Of a stretch of DNA of 64,000 bases, positions 1 through 9,927 are shown piece by piece. The notes under the pieces were generated by a model that was given only the letters and a program-made list of their open reading frames with translations, was not told where the DNA came from and made no database searches. Both the position numbers and the translations under genes were made by a program. How positions within the stretch are numbered: position 1 is the stretch's first letter; each line of letters begins with the position of its first letter. This stretch comes from Puniceicoccaceae bacterium Marseille-Q1082 (lineage in GTDB: Bacteria; Verrucomicrobiota; Verrucomicrobiia; Opitutales; Intestinicryptomonadaceae), in contig CAJGBI010000001.1 of the NCBI GenBank assembly GCA_904424815.1, positions 1,445,671-1,509,670 on the forward strand, in the 5' to 3' direction.

Positions 1-460
1 CTTCGACATCGAAGTCGGCGAGGAATCCGCCAACAACGGGCTCTCGGGTTCGATATACCTCGTATCGAAAATCGTCGAGGGCAGCTACCCGAACTACAAG
101 CAGGTAATCCCCAAGGAGGCGGAACACCGCATAAAGGTAGAGCGCGAGCTCATGCTCGAAACCGTCCAGCGCGTAGCCCTGATGACGAACGACAAGCAGA
201 ACTCCGTAAAGCTGAAAATCGCCGACAACTGCCTCGAAATTTCCGGCGAAAGCGCCGAGCTCGGCGAAGCCAAAGAGCCAATAGAGGTTGAATATTCCGG
301 TCCGGAAGTCAGGATAGGCTTCAATCCCGAATTCCTGCTCAGCCCCCTGCGCAACCTCACAAAGGACGAGGTGTTCTTCGAGTTCAAAGACGAGATGAGC
401 CCGGGGGTGTTCAAGACCCTCGACAACTTCCTCTGCGTGGTGATGCCGCTCAGAATTTAG
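1..460 (+). CDS. dnaN: DNA polymerase III beta sliding clamp, C-terminal part
   Basis: The frame is open from the left edge, so the gene starts outside the window. The visible 152 residues are the end of the second clamp domain and all of the third. They include a '[13 protein letters not shown]' segment, the '[12 protein letters not shown]' segment and the typical C-terminus 'VVMPLRI'. The clamp is a ring around DNA that tethers the replicative polymerase. The match to DnaN is clear from these conserved pieces. The stop is followed after 59 bases by a hypothetical gene on the same strand, with no obvious strong terminator between them. Confidence 0.93.
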   Translation, partial: FDIEVGEESANNGLSGSIYLVSKIVEGSYPNYKQVIPKEAEHRIKVERELMLETVQRVALMTNDKQNSVKLKIADNCLEISGESAELGEAKEPIEVEYSGPEVRIGFNPEFLLSPLRNLTKDEVFFEFKDEMSPGVFKTLDNFLCVVMPLRI

Positions 461-519
461 CGCAATCCGTACGAAAGACAAAGCGCGTTCGCAACCGAGC
501 GCGCTTTTATTTTCAAAAC

Positions 520-1395
520 ATGGCAATAGAATCCGAAATGTTGGCCGCCGCCGGCGCGCTTTTTGCGGCGTTCGCGCTGCTCGGTCCGCTGTCGCGGGCG
601 TTTCCGCTGCGCGCGTGGCTGAGGGTCGCGCGCAGGTGGGCGAGGTTTGCGTTCTTTTCGCTCGCCCTCGCGCTCGCGGCGAAAAAATACGCCTTCCCCG
701 ACGCCGGATTCGCGGAGCTCGCCGCCGCCGGCGCGCTGTCGTACGCGCTCGTCGAAACGCTCATATACTGGCTGCAAATCTGCGCCGCAAGCTCCTCCGG
801 CCTCCCGCCGTTCGGAACGCGCAAAAAGGCCGAATCCGCGTGGAGCTGCGAACCCTCGATGATAAGGCTGAAACGCAAAATCGAAGCTTTGGGATTCAAA
901 AAGAGCGGAGCGTTCATAGTGGAATTCGGCGGAGGAATGTCGGCGAAAACCACGATTTTCGACTCCGCCGACGGCAAAACGCGCCTCGACGTGACATTCG
1001 TGCCAATCGGAAATTCTTACATAGTTTCATCGAGCGCGTCGTCCGTCGATTCGGACGGCGCGCGGTGGGCGACCGACGGAAATCCGACGCCGTTCGGGCT
1101 GTCGTTTCCGAGCGAATGGAAAGTCGCGCGCAAGCCGCTCGCGTGCGACCCCTTAAAGCTGCTGAAAATCCACGCCGCGCGTCTGGAAAAGAGCGGCAAA
1201 ACTTTCGTACCGATCTCCGAAACGCCGGATGAGTACGCCGCCGAAACCGCGGGGGGGGTGGAGAGGCAGTCTGCGCGCGACGGGCTGATGAACGCGGGCT
1301 CCGCGGCGGAGGAATCGGGAATTTTCACGCAGGAGGGCAAGACGCGGATTTGGCTCGACATGATTATGACGAACTATTTCCCGTTTCTCAGATGA
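520..1395 (+). CDS. Hypothetical membrane-anchored protein
   Basis: This 291-residue protein is not recognised. The first 90 residues hold about three Ala/Leu-rich hydrophobic stretches that look like membrane helices. The rest is soluble and starts near 'SMIRLKRKIEALGFKKSG'. The N-terminal pattern suggests an inner-membrane anchor with a cytoplasmic domain. The stop codon overlaps the start of the next gene by four bases (ATGA at 1392-1395), which argues that the two are translated together and that this frame is real despite the GC-rich shadow frames around it. Confidence 0.6.
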   Translation: MAIESEMLAAAGALFAAFALLGPLSRAFPLRAWLRVARRWARFAFFSLALALAAKKYAFPDAGFAELAAAGALSYALVETLIYWLQICAASSSGLPPFGTRKKAESAWSCEPSMIRLKRKIEALGFKKSGAFIVEFGGGMSAKTTIFDSADGKTRLDVTFVPIGNSYIVSSSASSVDSDGARWATDGNPTPFGLSFPSEWKVARKPLACDPLKLLKIHAARLEKSGKTFVPISETPDEYAAETAGGVERQSARDGLMNAGSAAEESGIFTQEGKTRIWLDMIMTNYFPFLR

Positions 1396-3800
1396 AGGCG
1401 CGCGCAAAAACGCTTGCGGTGCTCTGCTGCGCGCTGGCCGCCGCAACCTTGCGGGGCGCGCAAATCGTCGAAAGCGGCGCGTGCGACATAGCGGTCGTAC
1501 TGCCGCGCAACGCGGGAGAGACCGACGCGCGCGCGGCAAACATCCTGGCGCGCGAGCTCGCAAAACTCGCGCGCTCGGGGCTCGTCAAAGTCTCGTTTTC
1601 CGACGGGGCAAAGGCGGGCGCAAAAACGCGGATTTTTCTGAAAAAGACCGGCGAGCCTTTCGACATAAAGGGAGGAAATTCCATCCGAGTAAAGTCCGGC
1701 TGCGAAAGCGTCGAAATTTCCTACCCCGACGGGTCGCGCGCGATGAACGCAGTAGGCCTTTTTTTGCGAAAGCTGTGCTCCATGCGCTTCTACGCGCCGG
1801 GGGAGCTTGGCACGCACTTTGAAAAACGAGAAAATTTTAAAATACCCGAGGGCGAATTTGCATACAAAGACGCCTTCGCGGGCGCGGGTTTCTATGCGGC
1901 GGTAAAAAATCCGCGGGACGCGGCAAAGGTGCGCGAGTGGCTCGAGCTCAACGGCGCGCGCTCCGCAGGCGGAGGTTTTTCGCACAACATGAAAAACATT
2001 TTCGACGCGGATTTTATGCGCGCGCATCCGGAAACAGCGGCGCGCAGGCGCGACGGCTCGCCGAAACCGCGCTCGCAGCCCGACCTCATGAACCCGCTCG
2101 CCGCGCGGCAGGCGGCGAAAAAGGCGGGGGAGTTCTTCGCAGAAAAACCGTTCGCGAAAATGTTCCCGATGGGAATCGCCGACAGTTCGGAATTTGACGA
2201 GCGCGCGCCGACGCTCGCGCGCAAGCGCGGATATTTCAGGGGATTCCCCGACTATTCGGAGGCCGTATTCGAGTTTTCCTCGAAAGCCGCGCGGCTTGTC
2301 GCCCAAAAGCATCCGCGCAAATTCGTAGGGTGCATTGCCTATCTCGCCTGCGAGAAGCCGCCGCCGTTTAAGCTTCCGCAAAATCTCGTCCCGTATTTTA
2401 CGACCGACAGGGCAAACTATTTCGACGCCAAATACAAGTCGGAAGATTTCAAGACGCTGGACGAATGGGGAAAAGCCGCCGATAATTTCGGGATATACGA
2501 CTACGCCTACGGGGCGCCATACCCCCTGCCGCGCGAAATCGGGAGGGAAATCGCCGCCGGCATCGCGCGCGCGCACCGCGCGGGGGCGCGCCTCTACTAC
2601 GCCGAGCTAAACCCTATATTCGCGTACGACGCAAAAAAGTGCGCCGAAATTTTCGCCGCCCTCGAAAATCCCTCCGACGCCAACGCTCCGAAAAGGGCCG
2701 CAGAGGAATTTTTCAAAAAATTTTACGGCCCAGCGGCGGACGCGGTCGAAAGGTTTTTTGGAATCGCCGAAAGGGCGTGGCTCGATAACCGCGCGCGTCG
2801 GGGGGACGCAACGCGGTGGCTCGGGCTCTTCAAACTCGAGAGCTCCGCGGAAATTTTTTCGGACGCGGACATCGGGAAAATGTCGGGCGCGCTGTTCGAC
2901 GCCTCCCTAGCGGCGCGCTCTGCGAAATCCGGAAAATACGCCGCCCGCGTAAAGCTCCTGAAAGACGCTTTTGATTTCGGTAAAATATGCCGCGAAGAAT
3001 ATTTTTTGAAGAGGGAAATTTTCGAGAGCATAAACGCGGGCGACCCGCCCGAAAAAGTTGAAAGCCTTATGCGCGGGCTGCGCGCGGTTTCCGAAAAAAG
3101 GTCGGAAGCCCTTGCCGTGCTTGAGGGCGGAGGGGAATATCCCGCTCCCGCCTTTATGGATCTTGTGTTTACCAAAAATCTCGACCCGTCCGTCCAGGCT
3201 GCCGAATACCTGCTGGCAAAAGGCGCGGGCGGGGACTCGCTCGGCGCGCTGTTTTCGGAGGAGGAAATCGCGCTCGCAAAAGCCTCGGCCGGCGGCGGCG
3301 CGCGGCCGGCGGCGGGAATAGACGGCTCTTTCGAAAGCGCGGGCGGCGGAAATTTGGAACGCCTTCCAGTCCCCCGCGCGTGGATCCCCTACGAATGCGA
3401 CTACGACGGCGCGTCTATGGCGGTGTCGAAGCGCGCGGCGCGCTCGGGGAAATACGGCGCGGAATTTTCAATGTGCGAAAATTCCGCGATATCGGCGGTC
3501 TCAAAAATCTCCGAGGGCGACATTCTGATTTTTGACGGGTATTACCGCGGCCGCATAACGCCCGGAACGGCGTGCTATGCCACGATAGTTTTTTTCGACC
3601 GCAGCGGAAAATATCTCGGGCGCAAGACGAGCCTTTTTCACGTCTCCGGCGGAGAAAAGTTTTTGCGCTTTCTCTGCGCGGCGCGCGCCCCAAAAGGCAC
3701 TCAGACCGCCGTGGCAAGCCTCTTCGCAAGCCGGATGAAAGGGGGCGACTTCCTGTTCGCCGACGATCTGATGCTTCGCAAAACAGATGGCGGAGATTAA
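1392..3800 (+). CDS. Secreted DUF4838-type glycosidase-like protein
   Basis: The 802-residue protein starts at the ATG at 1392, where a signal peptide begins (basic start, then an Ala/Leu core ending near 'LRGA'). The open frame extends further upstream, but the ATGA overlap with the preceding gene and the signal peptide favour this start. An N-terminal segment with 'ARAANILARELAKL' is followed by a 'LFLRKLCSMRFYAPGELG' block. That block is typical of DUF4838 proteins, which have an alpha-glucuronidase-like N-domain before a barrel domain. The last 150 residues begin near 'GIDGSFESAGGGN' and look like a beta-sandwich carbohydrate-binding module. A role in polysaccharide breakdown is an inference from the family. 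Confidence 0.75.
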   Translation: MKARAKTLAVLCCALAAATLRGAQIVESGACDIAVVLPRNAGETDARAANILARELAKLARSGLVKVSFSDGAKAGAKTRIFLKKTGEPFDIKGGNSIRVKSGCESVEISYPDGSRAMNAVGLFLRKLCSMRFYAPGELGTHFEKRENFKIPEGEFAYKDAFAGAGFYAAVKNPRDAAKVREWLELNGARSAGGGFSHNMKNIFDADFMRAHPETAARRRDGSPKPRSQPDLMNPLAARQAAKKAGEFFAEKPFAKMFPMGIADSSEFDERAPTLARKRGYFRGFPDYSEAVFEFSSKAARLVAQKHPRKFVGCIAYLACEKPPPFKLPQNLVPYFTTDRANYFDAKYKSEDFKTLDEWGKAADNFGIYDYAYGAPYPLPREIGREIAAGIARAHRAGARLYYAELNPIFAYDAKKCAEIFAALENPSDANAPKRAAEEFFKKFYGPAADAVERFFGIAERAWLDNRARRGDATRWLGLFKLESSAEIFSDADIGKMSGALFDASLAARSAKSGKYAARVKLLKDAFDFGKICREEYFLKREIFESINAGDPPEKVESLMRGLRAVSEKRSEALAVLEGGGEYPAPAFMDLVFTKNLDPSVQAAEYLLAKGAGGDSLGALFSEEEIALAKASAGGGARPAAGIDGSFESAGGGNLERLPVPRAWIPYECDYDGASMAVSKRAARSGKYGAEFSMCENSAISAVSKISEGDILIFDGYYRGRITPGTACYATIVFFDRSGKYLGRKTSLFHVSGGEKFLRFLCAARAPKGTQTAVASLFASRMKGGDFLFADDLMLRKTDGGD

Positions 3801-3849
3801 ATTTACTATATTTTAAGAATTACCCCCGCCGCCCAAGGCGCAAAAAATG

Positions 3850-3879
3850 AAAGCGCGCGGGGGTTTACCCCCGCGCTTT
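3850..3879. terminator. Strong GC-rich hairpin between converging genes
   Basis: A 12-bp perfect stem (AAAGCGCG...CGCGCTTT with a run of G facing a run of C) with a four-base loop lies between the DUF4838 gene and the convergent PEP-CTERM gene. There is no long T-run, so it may act as a bidirectional or weak terminator. Confidence 0.5.
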
Positions 3880-3999
3880 GAAAGTTTCCCCGCAAAAACG
3901 GCGGGGCTTGCTTATATTCTCCCGCGCGCCGCAAAACCGGCGCGGCGGAATGCGCAAAAAGAATGCGCGCAAGTACGGCAAAAACCTGACAAGTTCCCA

Positions 4000-5589
4000 T
4001 CATCCCACGCGCCTGCGCGCGGCGAGCCCGAGCGCCAACGCGCCGAAAATCGCGGCGGCGACGGCGGGCTCAGGCACCTGCGCAAACCCCACTTGCAGGG
4101 CGTATCCGCCATCTTCGAGCGATTCCGCCCACCGGAACACCGCAACCCCGTTTTCTATCCCTATGGCGTAAAAGTCGCCGTTCGCGTCGTAGATGTTGCC
4201 GCCAAGCTTCGACTCCAAGTCGAACCCGTCGAGACTTCCCGCCGACAGGATTTCCACCCAGCTTTCTATGCCGGAAACGTCGTTCGCTATCGCGTAATTT
4301 TGCAGGTCGAGCGCGTTGCCGTTTCTGTCGGAAAAGTCCACGGATATTTTGCCCGAGCCCTCCGCCTTTGAAAAAGTCTCAGACACTATGATTTTGTCGG
4401 AAACCTGCGTCTCAATCGAATTGTGGTTTGCGAAGTTTTCGCAGGCCAGCCCGCCGCTTTGGAAGTCCGCCGTTTTGAAATACGCCGTTCCCACCAGCGA
4501 CGAATCATAGTGCCCCGCGCCGAACCGCCCGCCCTCGAGCGAGAGCGCCGCAAGCCGGTAATCCGCCGCTATCCGCGAGTTGTCCATAAACAGGCGCCCG
4601 CTCTTTGAGGAAACCGTACCCCTCTGTTGCGCGTTGTATTGATAGGAGGAAGATGCCGACCCCATGGATTGGAATATTCTTTGGGTGCCCGCCCCGTCCA
4701 TTGCTATATTCACAACGCCGTCGTGATTATACTGCAAGCTGTTTCCGTCGTCGCAGATGTTCCCGATAAACTGGAAATCCGTCCCCGCCGCATTCTTGAA
4801 CACTATGTCAGAAGAAAATCCCCCCGTGTTGCATATTGTGAAATCGTTTTTCTCGGACGTCGCGTTCAGGCCGCCTATTTCAAAAACCGTTGCCTCTCGG
4901 AAGAGAATGTTTGAATAACTGCCCCCGTTTAATTTCATATTCACAACTCCCTCCACCGCAACTTTATCGGCGGTAATATCCAGCACCGCAGAACTGCGCA
5001 TATCCAGCCCGCCTCCGACGTTCACGTCGCCTTTTACGCGGATGGCCGAACTCGTAATGCGTTCGTCGGAAAATGCGAAACTCAAACTGGCGTTGCCGTA
5101 CGACTCGAACGTTTTTCCGCCGTAAACCTGCGTGCCGACGTCTATCCCGCCGAGTGTAATGTCGATTCCAACCGCGCCTTCCGCGGTGTCGAATGAAGTT
5201 CCGAAAACTGCGGCAACCGGATCTCCGCATATCTGGGCTGAGATTTTTCCGCCTGCGTTAAAATATGCCGTATAATTGTCCGGCTTGGGAAGCTGGTTGC
5301 CGAATTTTATGGACGAGCTTCCGGCAAAAACCACGTCGCCCACATATGTGTCGTATTGGGTTATCCAGGCAGAGGCGGAGGTTCCGTAAAAAATGGCGGA
5401 ATCTTCGTATTGATTGGGAACGCCCGAAGCGGGCTGCGTCCTTGATTCGTCGACAAACCAAGACCCGCTGCTGACATAGTCTCCGGATGAGGTTCCGAAA
5501 TAATAGTCCGAGGCGCACAGGGCGGCGGCTGATAGGAAAAATGCCGCGAGAATTTTAACCAGTTCATTTGTTTTCATGTAAGTTTTCAT
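4000..5589 (-). CDS. Large PEP-CTERM surface protein
   Basis: The product is 529 residues from the ATG at 5589; a second ATG lies four codons in at 5577. A signal peptide ('ILAAFFLSAAALCAS') starts the protein. The middle is Gly/Ser/Asn-rich and repetitive, consistent with a beta-helix of the kind found in autotransporter-like passenger proteins. The C-terminus is a textbook PEP-CTERM sorting signal: 'VPEPAVAAAIFGALALG' followed by a basic 'ARRRVG' tail. In this family the tail is recognised by an exosortase, which is not in the window. The longer open frame upstream of 5589 has no signal-peptide logic and was not used. Promoter boxes lie just upstream. Confidence 0.85.
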   Translation of the reverse strand: MKTYMKTNELVKILAAFFLSAAALCASDYYFGTSSGDYVSSGSWFVDESRTQPASGVPNQYEDSAIFYGTSASAWITQYDTYVGDVVFAGSSSIKFGNQLPKPDNYTAYFNAGGKISAQICGDPVAAVFGTSFDTAEGAVGIDITLGGIDVGTQVYGGKTFESYGNASLSFAFSDERITSSAIRVKGDVNVGGGLDMRSSAVLDITADKVAVEGVVNMKLNGGSYSNILFREATVFEIGGLNATSEKNDFTICNTGGFSSDIVFKNAAGTDFQFIGNICDDGNSLQYNHDGVVNIAMDGAGTQRIFQSMGSASSSYQYNAQQRGTVSSKSGRLFMDNSRIAADYRLAALSLEGGRFGAGHYDSSLVGTAYFKTADFQSGGLACENFANHNSIETQVSDKIIVSETFSKAEGSGKISVDFSDRNGNALDLQNYAIANDVSGIESWVEILSAGSLDGFDLESKLGGNIYDANGDFYAIGIENGVAVFRWAESLEDGGYALQVGFAQVPEPAVAAAIFGALALGLAARRRVG

Positions 5590-5596
5590 ATAATCT

Positions 5597-5625
5597 TCTG
5601 TAAAATAAAGCGTTATCAATGTCAA
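5597..5625 (-). promoter_or_regulatory. Sigma-70-like promoter of the PEP-CTERM gene
   Basis: On the minus strand TTGACA (5625-5620) is followed after 17 bases by TACAGA (5602-5597), directly upstream of the ATG at 5589. The alternative -10 TTTATT would give a shorter spacer. The rest of the 5590-5951 gap holds no gene that I can support; its open frames are GC-driven. Confidence 0.5.
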
Positions 5626-5951
5626 GATATTTTTCACAAGGGTCGCGCTCCTAAAAATTCGGCAACTTCCATAACGTTCCCTCAAACGCCCACCGCGCCG
5701 GCGGGAAAGACGCCGCCCATTCCGAAAACCGGAAATGCGCCCCCAAAGCGGCGATAAAAGCCCCATTCCCCGCATTCAAACCGCGGAAAAACAAATCCGC
5801 CTGCCGCCGCGCAAGATTTAAAGCCAACGCCGCGCCGCGCAAAAACGCCTCGCCCCCCCTCCCGCGCGCATCGAGCCGCCCCGCGTTGCTATCTGCAAGT
5901 GAAACTTTGCGGCGCGGAGCCTCCAAATACCGGCGCGGGGTTTGCGCGGCG

Positions 5952-7184
5952 TCAGCGCTCCTCGTCGGCGTGGCGCTTGGGAAAGCATATGCGCTCCACC
6001 GCCGACTCAAAGTCGTCGCAGCCGTCGAGAATTTCTATTTCGAGCTTCGTGTAGTAAAACGGAATTTTCGCGGCGTAGTCGGCGCGGATTCTCACGGCGT
6101 CTTTCTCCGTCGTCACCGCGAGCCCCGCGCCCGCTTCCGCGGACTTCCGGAAAAATTCGTCGAGCTCGGAATCGTCGAAGCGGTGGTGGTCGAGAAACCT
6201 CTTTTTGTACACTATTTCCGCCCCGAGATCGGCTATGAATTTTTCAAAGCTTTCGGGGGATGCGATCGCCGAAAAGCACGACACTTTCGCGCCCTTCAAA
6301 ACCGAAAGGGACTCGAACCTCCCCGACGCGAAGTCCACGAGCTTTTCCGGAACGTGCGCGCACTCGATTATTTCGACCGTCGGATTGTGCCTGCGTATCA
6401 TGCGCTCGAGCTCGGGGTCTTTTACGCCGTCGGACTTGGTGATGAAAATGTAGGACGCGCGCCTGAGGTGCGATATGGGCTCCCTTAAAATCCCCCGCGG
6501 GAGCATGGAGCAGTTGCCGAAAGGATTCGTCTTGTCCACGAGAAGCAGCTGTATCTGGCCGCGCAGCGGCAGGTACTGGAAGCCGTCGTCGAGAATCAGC
6601 GTGTCCGCGCCGAAGCGCGAAACCGCGTAATGGCCCGCCTTCACGCGGTTCTTGTCCACAATCACCACGACCCCTGGCAGGTTGCGCGCCAGCATATATG
6701 GCTCGTCGCCGGCGAGCTCGGAATCAAGCAGCACCCTCTCGCCGTCCGACACCACTTTCGGCGGCGGCGGCTCTCCGTGCGTAAGCCACCTGGCGAACTT
6801 GGAGAGCGCGCTCTCGGGTTTGCTCTTGTAGCCCCTGCTCAAAATCGCTACTTTCCTGCCGCGCTCGGAGAGGGAGCGGGCGAACTTCTCCACCACAGGC
6901 GTCTTTCCCGTGCCTCCTACCGTGAGATTCCCGACGACCACAACCGTGCACCCGAGGGGGAAGTCGCGCAAAATGCGCGCGTCGTACATGCGGTGGCGGA
7001 GCCTGACGATTCCGGAAAACACGTACGAGAGCGCCTTCAAAAAAACCGCGTACGCGCGGACCCAAAATCCGTCGACGCGGTCGTACACCACATCGGAAGT
7101 CATGTGGACGAAATCCTCCGCAGCTCGGCGGATCTTTTTGCTGGCCTTTTCTATGAAATTCAATTCCCTGCCTGTCTGAAACAA
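5952..7184 (-). CDS. lpxK: Tetraacyldisaccharide 4'-kinase
   Basis: LpxK phosphorylates the 4' position of the lipid A disaccharide at the inner membrane. The protein has a Walker A loop '[11 protein letters not shown]' at about residues 85-95 and the family motif 'ILDDGFQYL' further on. A membrane-associated helix precedes the P-loop. At 410 residues it is longer than most LpxK proteins, mainly at the N-terminus; an internal ATG at residue 28 (7103) is a reasonable alternative start. It begins seven bases after the stop of the upstream gene, so the two probably form an operon. It adds to the lipid A genes lpxC/fabZ and lpxA elsewhere in the window. Confidence 0.93.
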   Translation of the reverse strand: MFQTGRELNFIEKASKKIRRAAEDFVHMTSDVVYDRVDGFWVRAYAVFLKALSYVFSGIVRLRHRMYDARILRDFPLGCTVVVVGNLTVGGTGKTPVVEKFARSLSERGRKVAILSRGYKSKPESALSKFARWLTHGEPPPPKVVSDGERVLLDSELAGDEPYMLARNLPGVVVIVDKNRVKAGHYAVSRFGADTLILDDGFQYLPLRGQIQLLLVDKTNPFGNCSMLPRGILREPISHLRRASYIFITKSDGVKDPELERMIRRHNPTVEIIECAHVPEKLVDFASGRFESLSVLKGAKVSCFSAIASPESFEKFIADLGAEIVYKKRFLDHHRFDDSELDEFFRKSAEAGAGLAVTTEKDAVRIRADYAAKIPFYYTKLEIEILDGCDDFESAVERICFPKRHADEER

Positions 7185-7191
7185 GTCCGCG

Positions 7192-8970
7192 CTAATTTTC
7201 GGACTCCGCCTCCTTGTCGAGCTCCGCCCACGCGGCCTCCTCGGCGCGGGTTTTCCTTATATCGGCGCACTTCTGCGCGAGAGATTCCCTCGCCGCGTCG
7301 AGCTTGGCGGGCGACATCGGGCCGGAGCGCGTCGCCGACTCGAAAATCGCGAAAGCCTTTTTCGCGCCGGCCTCGTCGAGCTGCTCGGCAAAAAGCCCTA
7401 TAAGCGGCTCGGCGATTTTTTCGTACGCGATGTCCGGCTGCGCCGACGCCGCGCGCATCACCTCCGCGTAAAGCGGGAATATGTCATTTTTGGAATCGAG
7501 TGCGGCGAAATCCTTTTTGAGCTCGTCGCTGAATATCTGAACAGCGAGGGCCGGGTCGGATTTTACGATGTTGCGCATTTCAGCTATGAATATGCGCGCG
7601 CCCTCTTTCGGATTTCTGCGGGCGAGGGTTGCCCTGTACATTCCGATTATGTCGACGCACTTTTCCGGATATTTGCGGAACGCCTCGTACGCCTTGCGCC
7701 AGTGGGAGTCGAGCTCCGGAGTGGAGGCCCCGAAGCGCGCGCGCGCCATTATATACTGGACATACGCCTTCCAGTTCTCGGGGTTAGCCTTTTTGGCCTT
7801 GTCCGCGAAATACGCGCTGCTGTTATAGTCTCCGGACTTGTAGAGCATTTCGGAAATCCGTAGAAACACGAGCGAATATATCCCCTGCTTGTACGCCATA
7901 TGCCTGCGCTCGAGCATCCGCAGGTCGAACATCTGGATCGGCTTCCATGTCTGCGGGTTTACGGGGCGGTCGAATACGGAAGCGGACGCCGACTGGTCTT
8001 TGCCGACGTCGTACTTCCACACCCCCGCGCGCGCCATGTATGCAAACCACGCGGTTCCGATGTCTTTGGAGTCGGTCTTGCTCTTGTAAGAAAAATACAC
8101 GCAAGGGATTCCGTTTGCGTTGGCGGTTCGCCACGCGCAATACGCCTTGTCGATGGGAGCCCCCCCGCGCTTTTTTATGTTGTCCGGAGTATACGGAACG
8201 CCCTCGGGCCACGGTTCAAACCTGCCGAGCGAAACCCTCGACATGTCGGTCTTTATCGACGAGGCGAGCTTTTCCACCGAATACGGGGTTATATTGGGGT
8301 TGCGCAGCCCTTTGAGCTCGTCCATCGGCCCCCCCACGCCCATAACCCAAACGAGCTCCCCGACTGTTAGCTTTTCGAGCGGAAAAATGAGAGTGGACGG
8401 ATTCTCCGTAAAATAGAAAAATATCTCGGTCGGCACGCTCATGCGCGTCGGGTTTGAGGGCACGTTGCATTCGGGCCAGTCAATCGGGGGTTCGTCGTCG
8501 TATATCAGCGATAGCGCGTATGCGGCGCGGCGGAATTTGCGAAACTGCACAGGATACAGAGAATGTATCGAAGCCAGCATCTTGCACGCCCCCTCCGGCT
8601 TGTCGTAGGGCGTCATTGATTCGTAGAAATCGAAAAACGACGGCAAATCCTCGAGAATCGCCGACTTCAGCTCGAACGGCATTTCTTCCCCGCACTCCGC
8701 GAACATGTCCGCCGCGAGCGCCGTGTATATCCAGGACGCGGATTCGTCGTAAAGCTGCCTCTTGAAAAAGTCCTCGGCGCTCTTTTTGGATCGCTCGGCG
8801 AACGCCTTCCAGCCTTCCGGCGTGTCGGACTTTGCGAGCGCCTCGAAATCCGCCTTGCCTAGCGGCGAAACCGGAAAGGCAGGCAGCTCCGGCAGCGACT
8901 GCGCCGCAAGACGCGAAGCGCATGCGGCGGCGAAAACAGCCGCGCACAATATTTTTCGTATTATCCCCAT
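7192..8970 (-). CDS. Secreted protein, weakly transglutaminase-like, helical C-terminal half
   Basis: The 592-residue product has a signal peptide ('[18 protein letters not shown]'). Residues near 270-340 read '[19 protein letters not shown]' then 'GTAWFAYM' and 'GVWKYDVGK'. This resembles the layout of transglutaminase-like domains, but the usual catalytic Cys position is not conserved, so any catalytic role is doubtful. The C-terminal half is helical and Ala-rich, similar in texture to TPR repeats. The stop lies seven bases upstream of lpxK, suggesting a shared transcript and possibly an envelope role. No firm family assignment is possible by eye. Confidence 0.65.
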   Translation of the reverse strand: MGIIRKILCAAVFAAACASRLAAQSLPELPAFPVSPLGKADFEALAKSDTPEGWKAFAERSKKSAEDFFKRQLYDESASWIYTALAADMFAECGEEMPFELKSAILEDLPSFFDFYESMTPYDKPEGACKMLASIHSLYPVQFRKFRRAAYALSLIYDDEPPIDWPECNVPSNPTRMSVPTEIFFYFTENPSTLIFPLEKLTVGELVWVMGVGGPMDELKGLRNPNITPYSVEKLASSIKTDMSRVSLGRFEPWPEGVPYTPDNIKKRGGAPIDKAYCAWRTANANGIPCVYFSYKSKTDSKDIGTAWFAYMARAGVWKYDVGKDQSASASVFDRPVNPQTWKPIQMFDLRMLERRHMAYKQGIYSLVFLRISEMLYKSGDYNSSAYFADKAKKANPENWKAYVQYIMARARFGASTPELDSHWRKAYEAFRKYPEKCVDIIGMYRATLARRNPKEGARIFIAEMRNIVKSDPALAVQIFSDELKKDFAALDSKNDIFPLYAEVMRAASAQPDIAYEKIAEPLIGLFAEQLDEAGAKKAFAIFESATRSGPMSPAKLDAARESLAQKCADIRKTRAEEAAWAELDKEAESEN

Positions 8971-9118
8971 TGCAGTAAAAAACTCCTAATGCGTATAAAC
9001 CCTAATGTGTACAGGCGGGCGGCACGCTTTACAAGTTTTTTATCGGCGGATTTCCCCAAAGCGCCATTTAAACGGAGCAAAAAAAACGCCCGCGCGCGGC
9101 GGACGCTCCGATTCCAAT

Positions 9119-9352
9119 TTAACGCCCCGCCGGCGGGGCGCCGCGGCGGTAGGAATTGCGCCACTTGTCGCGGTGGTTCATAATCCAGTCGAGGAGGGCT
9201 TTGTCGTAGCCTATGTCGTGGCCGGCCTTCTCGGACTCGAGCCACTTGTGTTTCAGGATTTCCTCGCGCTCGGCGAGAAACTCCTTGTAAACCGCCGATC
9301 TCCTGAGCGCGATGTCGCTTAGTGTGTCGGCCGCTGTCTTTGCGCGTTTCAT
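9119..9352 (-). CDS. Small conserved protein with a DUF4032-like motif
   Basis: I use the ATG at 9352, giving 77 residues; the open frame continues upstream but with low-complexity, shadow-like sequence. The core 'EEILKHKWLESEKAGHDIG' resembles the C-terminal segment of DUF4032 proteins (HRW..SE.AGRDVG), followed by 'ALLDWIMNHRDKWR'. This similarity is from memory and is only a motif match. The function is unknown. It is divergently placed to the DUF6941-like gene at 9470. Confidence 0.6.
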   Translation of the reverse strand: MKRAKTAADTLSDIALRRSAVYKEFLAEREEILKHKWLESEKAGHDIGYDKALLDWIMNHRDKWRNSYRRGAPPAGR

Positions 9353-9469
9353 ATGAGGTCCAGCCGGAGGGCAACGCCCCCCTTTTCCGTTGAGAGACTG
9401 CGCGCGCGGCAAAGTTTTTTCAACAAAAATTTTCTTGAAAAGCAATCCGCGCAAAAACAGCATAAACGC

Positions 9470-9904
9470 ATGTACGACTCGTTCGAAACCCCGATGGTTT
9501 TGTCGCTCATAGCCTGCGACACCGTTATCACAGACGCGCAGAGCGGAAAGAAGACCCTCGTCGGGCTCTTCAACTCCGTCGGGGCGGCGCGCTATCCGCA
9601 CGTGCTTCCGAGGTTTTTCATATTCGCGTCACTCACCAACGGCAACGGCGTCGTGGAATTCAGAATCCGCCTGAAAGCCGGCAACGGCGACACGGTATTC
9701 GACCTCCCCGGGAAAGTCCCCTTCAACACACCGCTCGACGCGCCCGAAATAGTTTTCGACATCCAGAACCTCGCGATAAAATCGACGGGCTCCTACGAGC
9801 TGCAAATCGTCCACAACGACATTCCGATAGCATCGCGCATTCTGACTTTCCGGCAGATCGAGCCGCCGCAAAACGGCGGGCGCCAGCCGCAAACCCGGCA
9901 CTGA
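9470..9904 (+). CDS. DUF6941-like protein
   Basis: The 144-residue product starts 'MYDSFETPMVLSLIACDTV' and contains 'KKTLVGLFNSVGAARYPHVL', a pattern I associate with the DUF6941 family of small beta-rich proteins of unknown role. The frame is open further upstream, but the sequence before 9470 is not protein-like. It lies just upstream of the esterase gene and on the same strand (23-base gap). Confidence 0.65.
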   Translation: MYDSFETPMVLSLIACDTVITDAQSGKKTLVGLFNSVGAARYPHVLPRFFIFASLTNGNGVVEFRIRLKAGNGDTVFDLPGKVPFNTPLDAPEIVFDIQNLAIKSTGSYELQIVHNDIPIASRILTFRQIEPPQNGGRQPQTRH

Positions 9905-9927
9905 AAAAAATCCGGTTTCGCGCAAAA

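Noticed and set aside
1374-2576. 400-residue open frame on the minus strand opposite the DUF4838 gene
   Set aside because: It is Arg-rich shadow sequence of the GC-rich codon pattern; the plus-strand frame has a signal peptide and family motifs.
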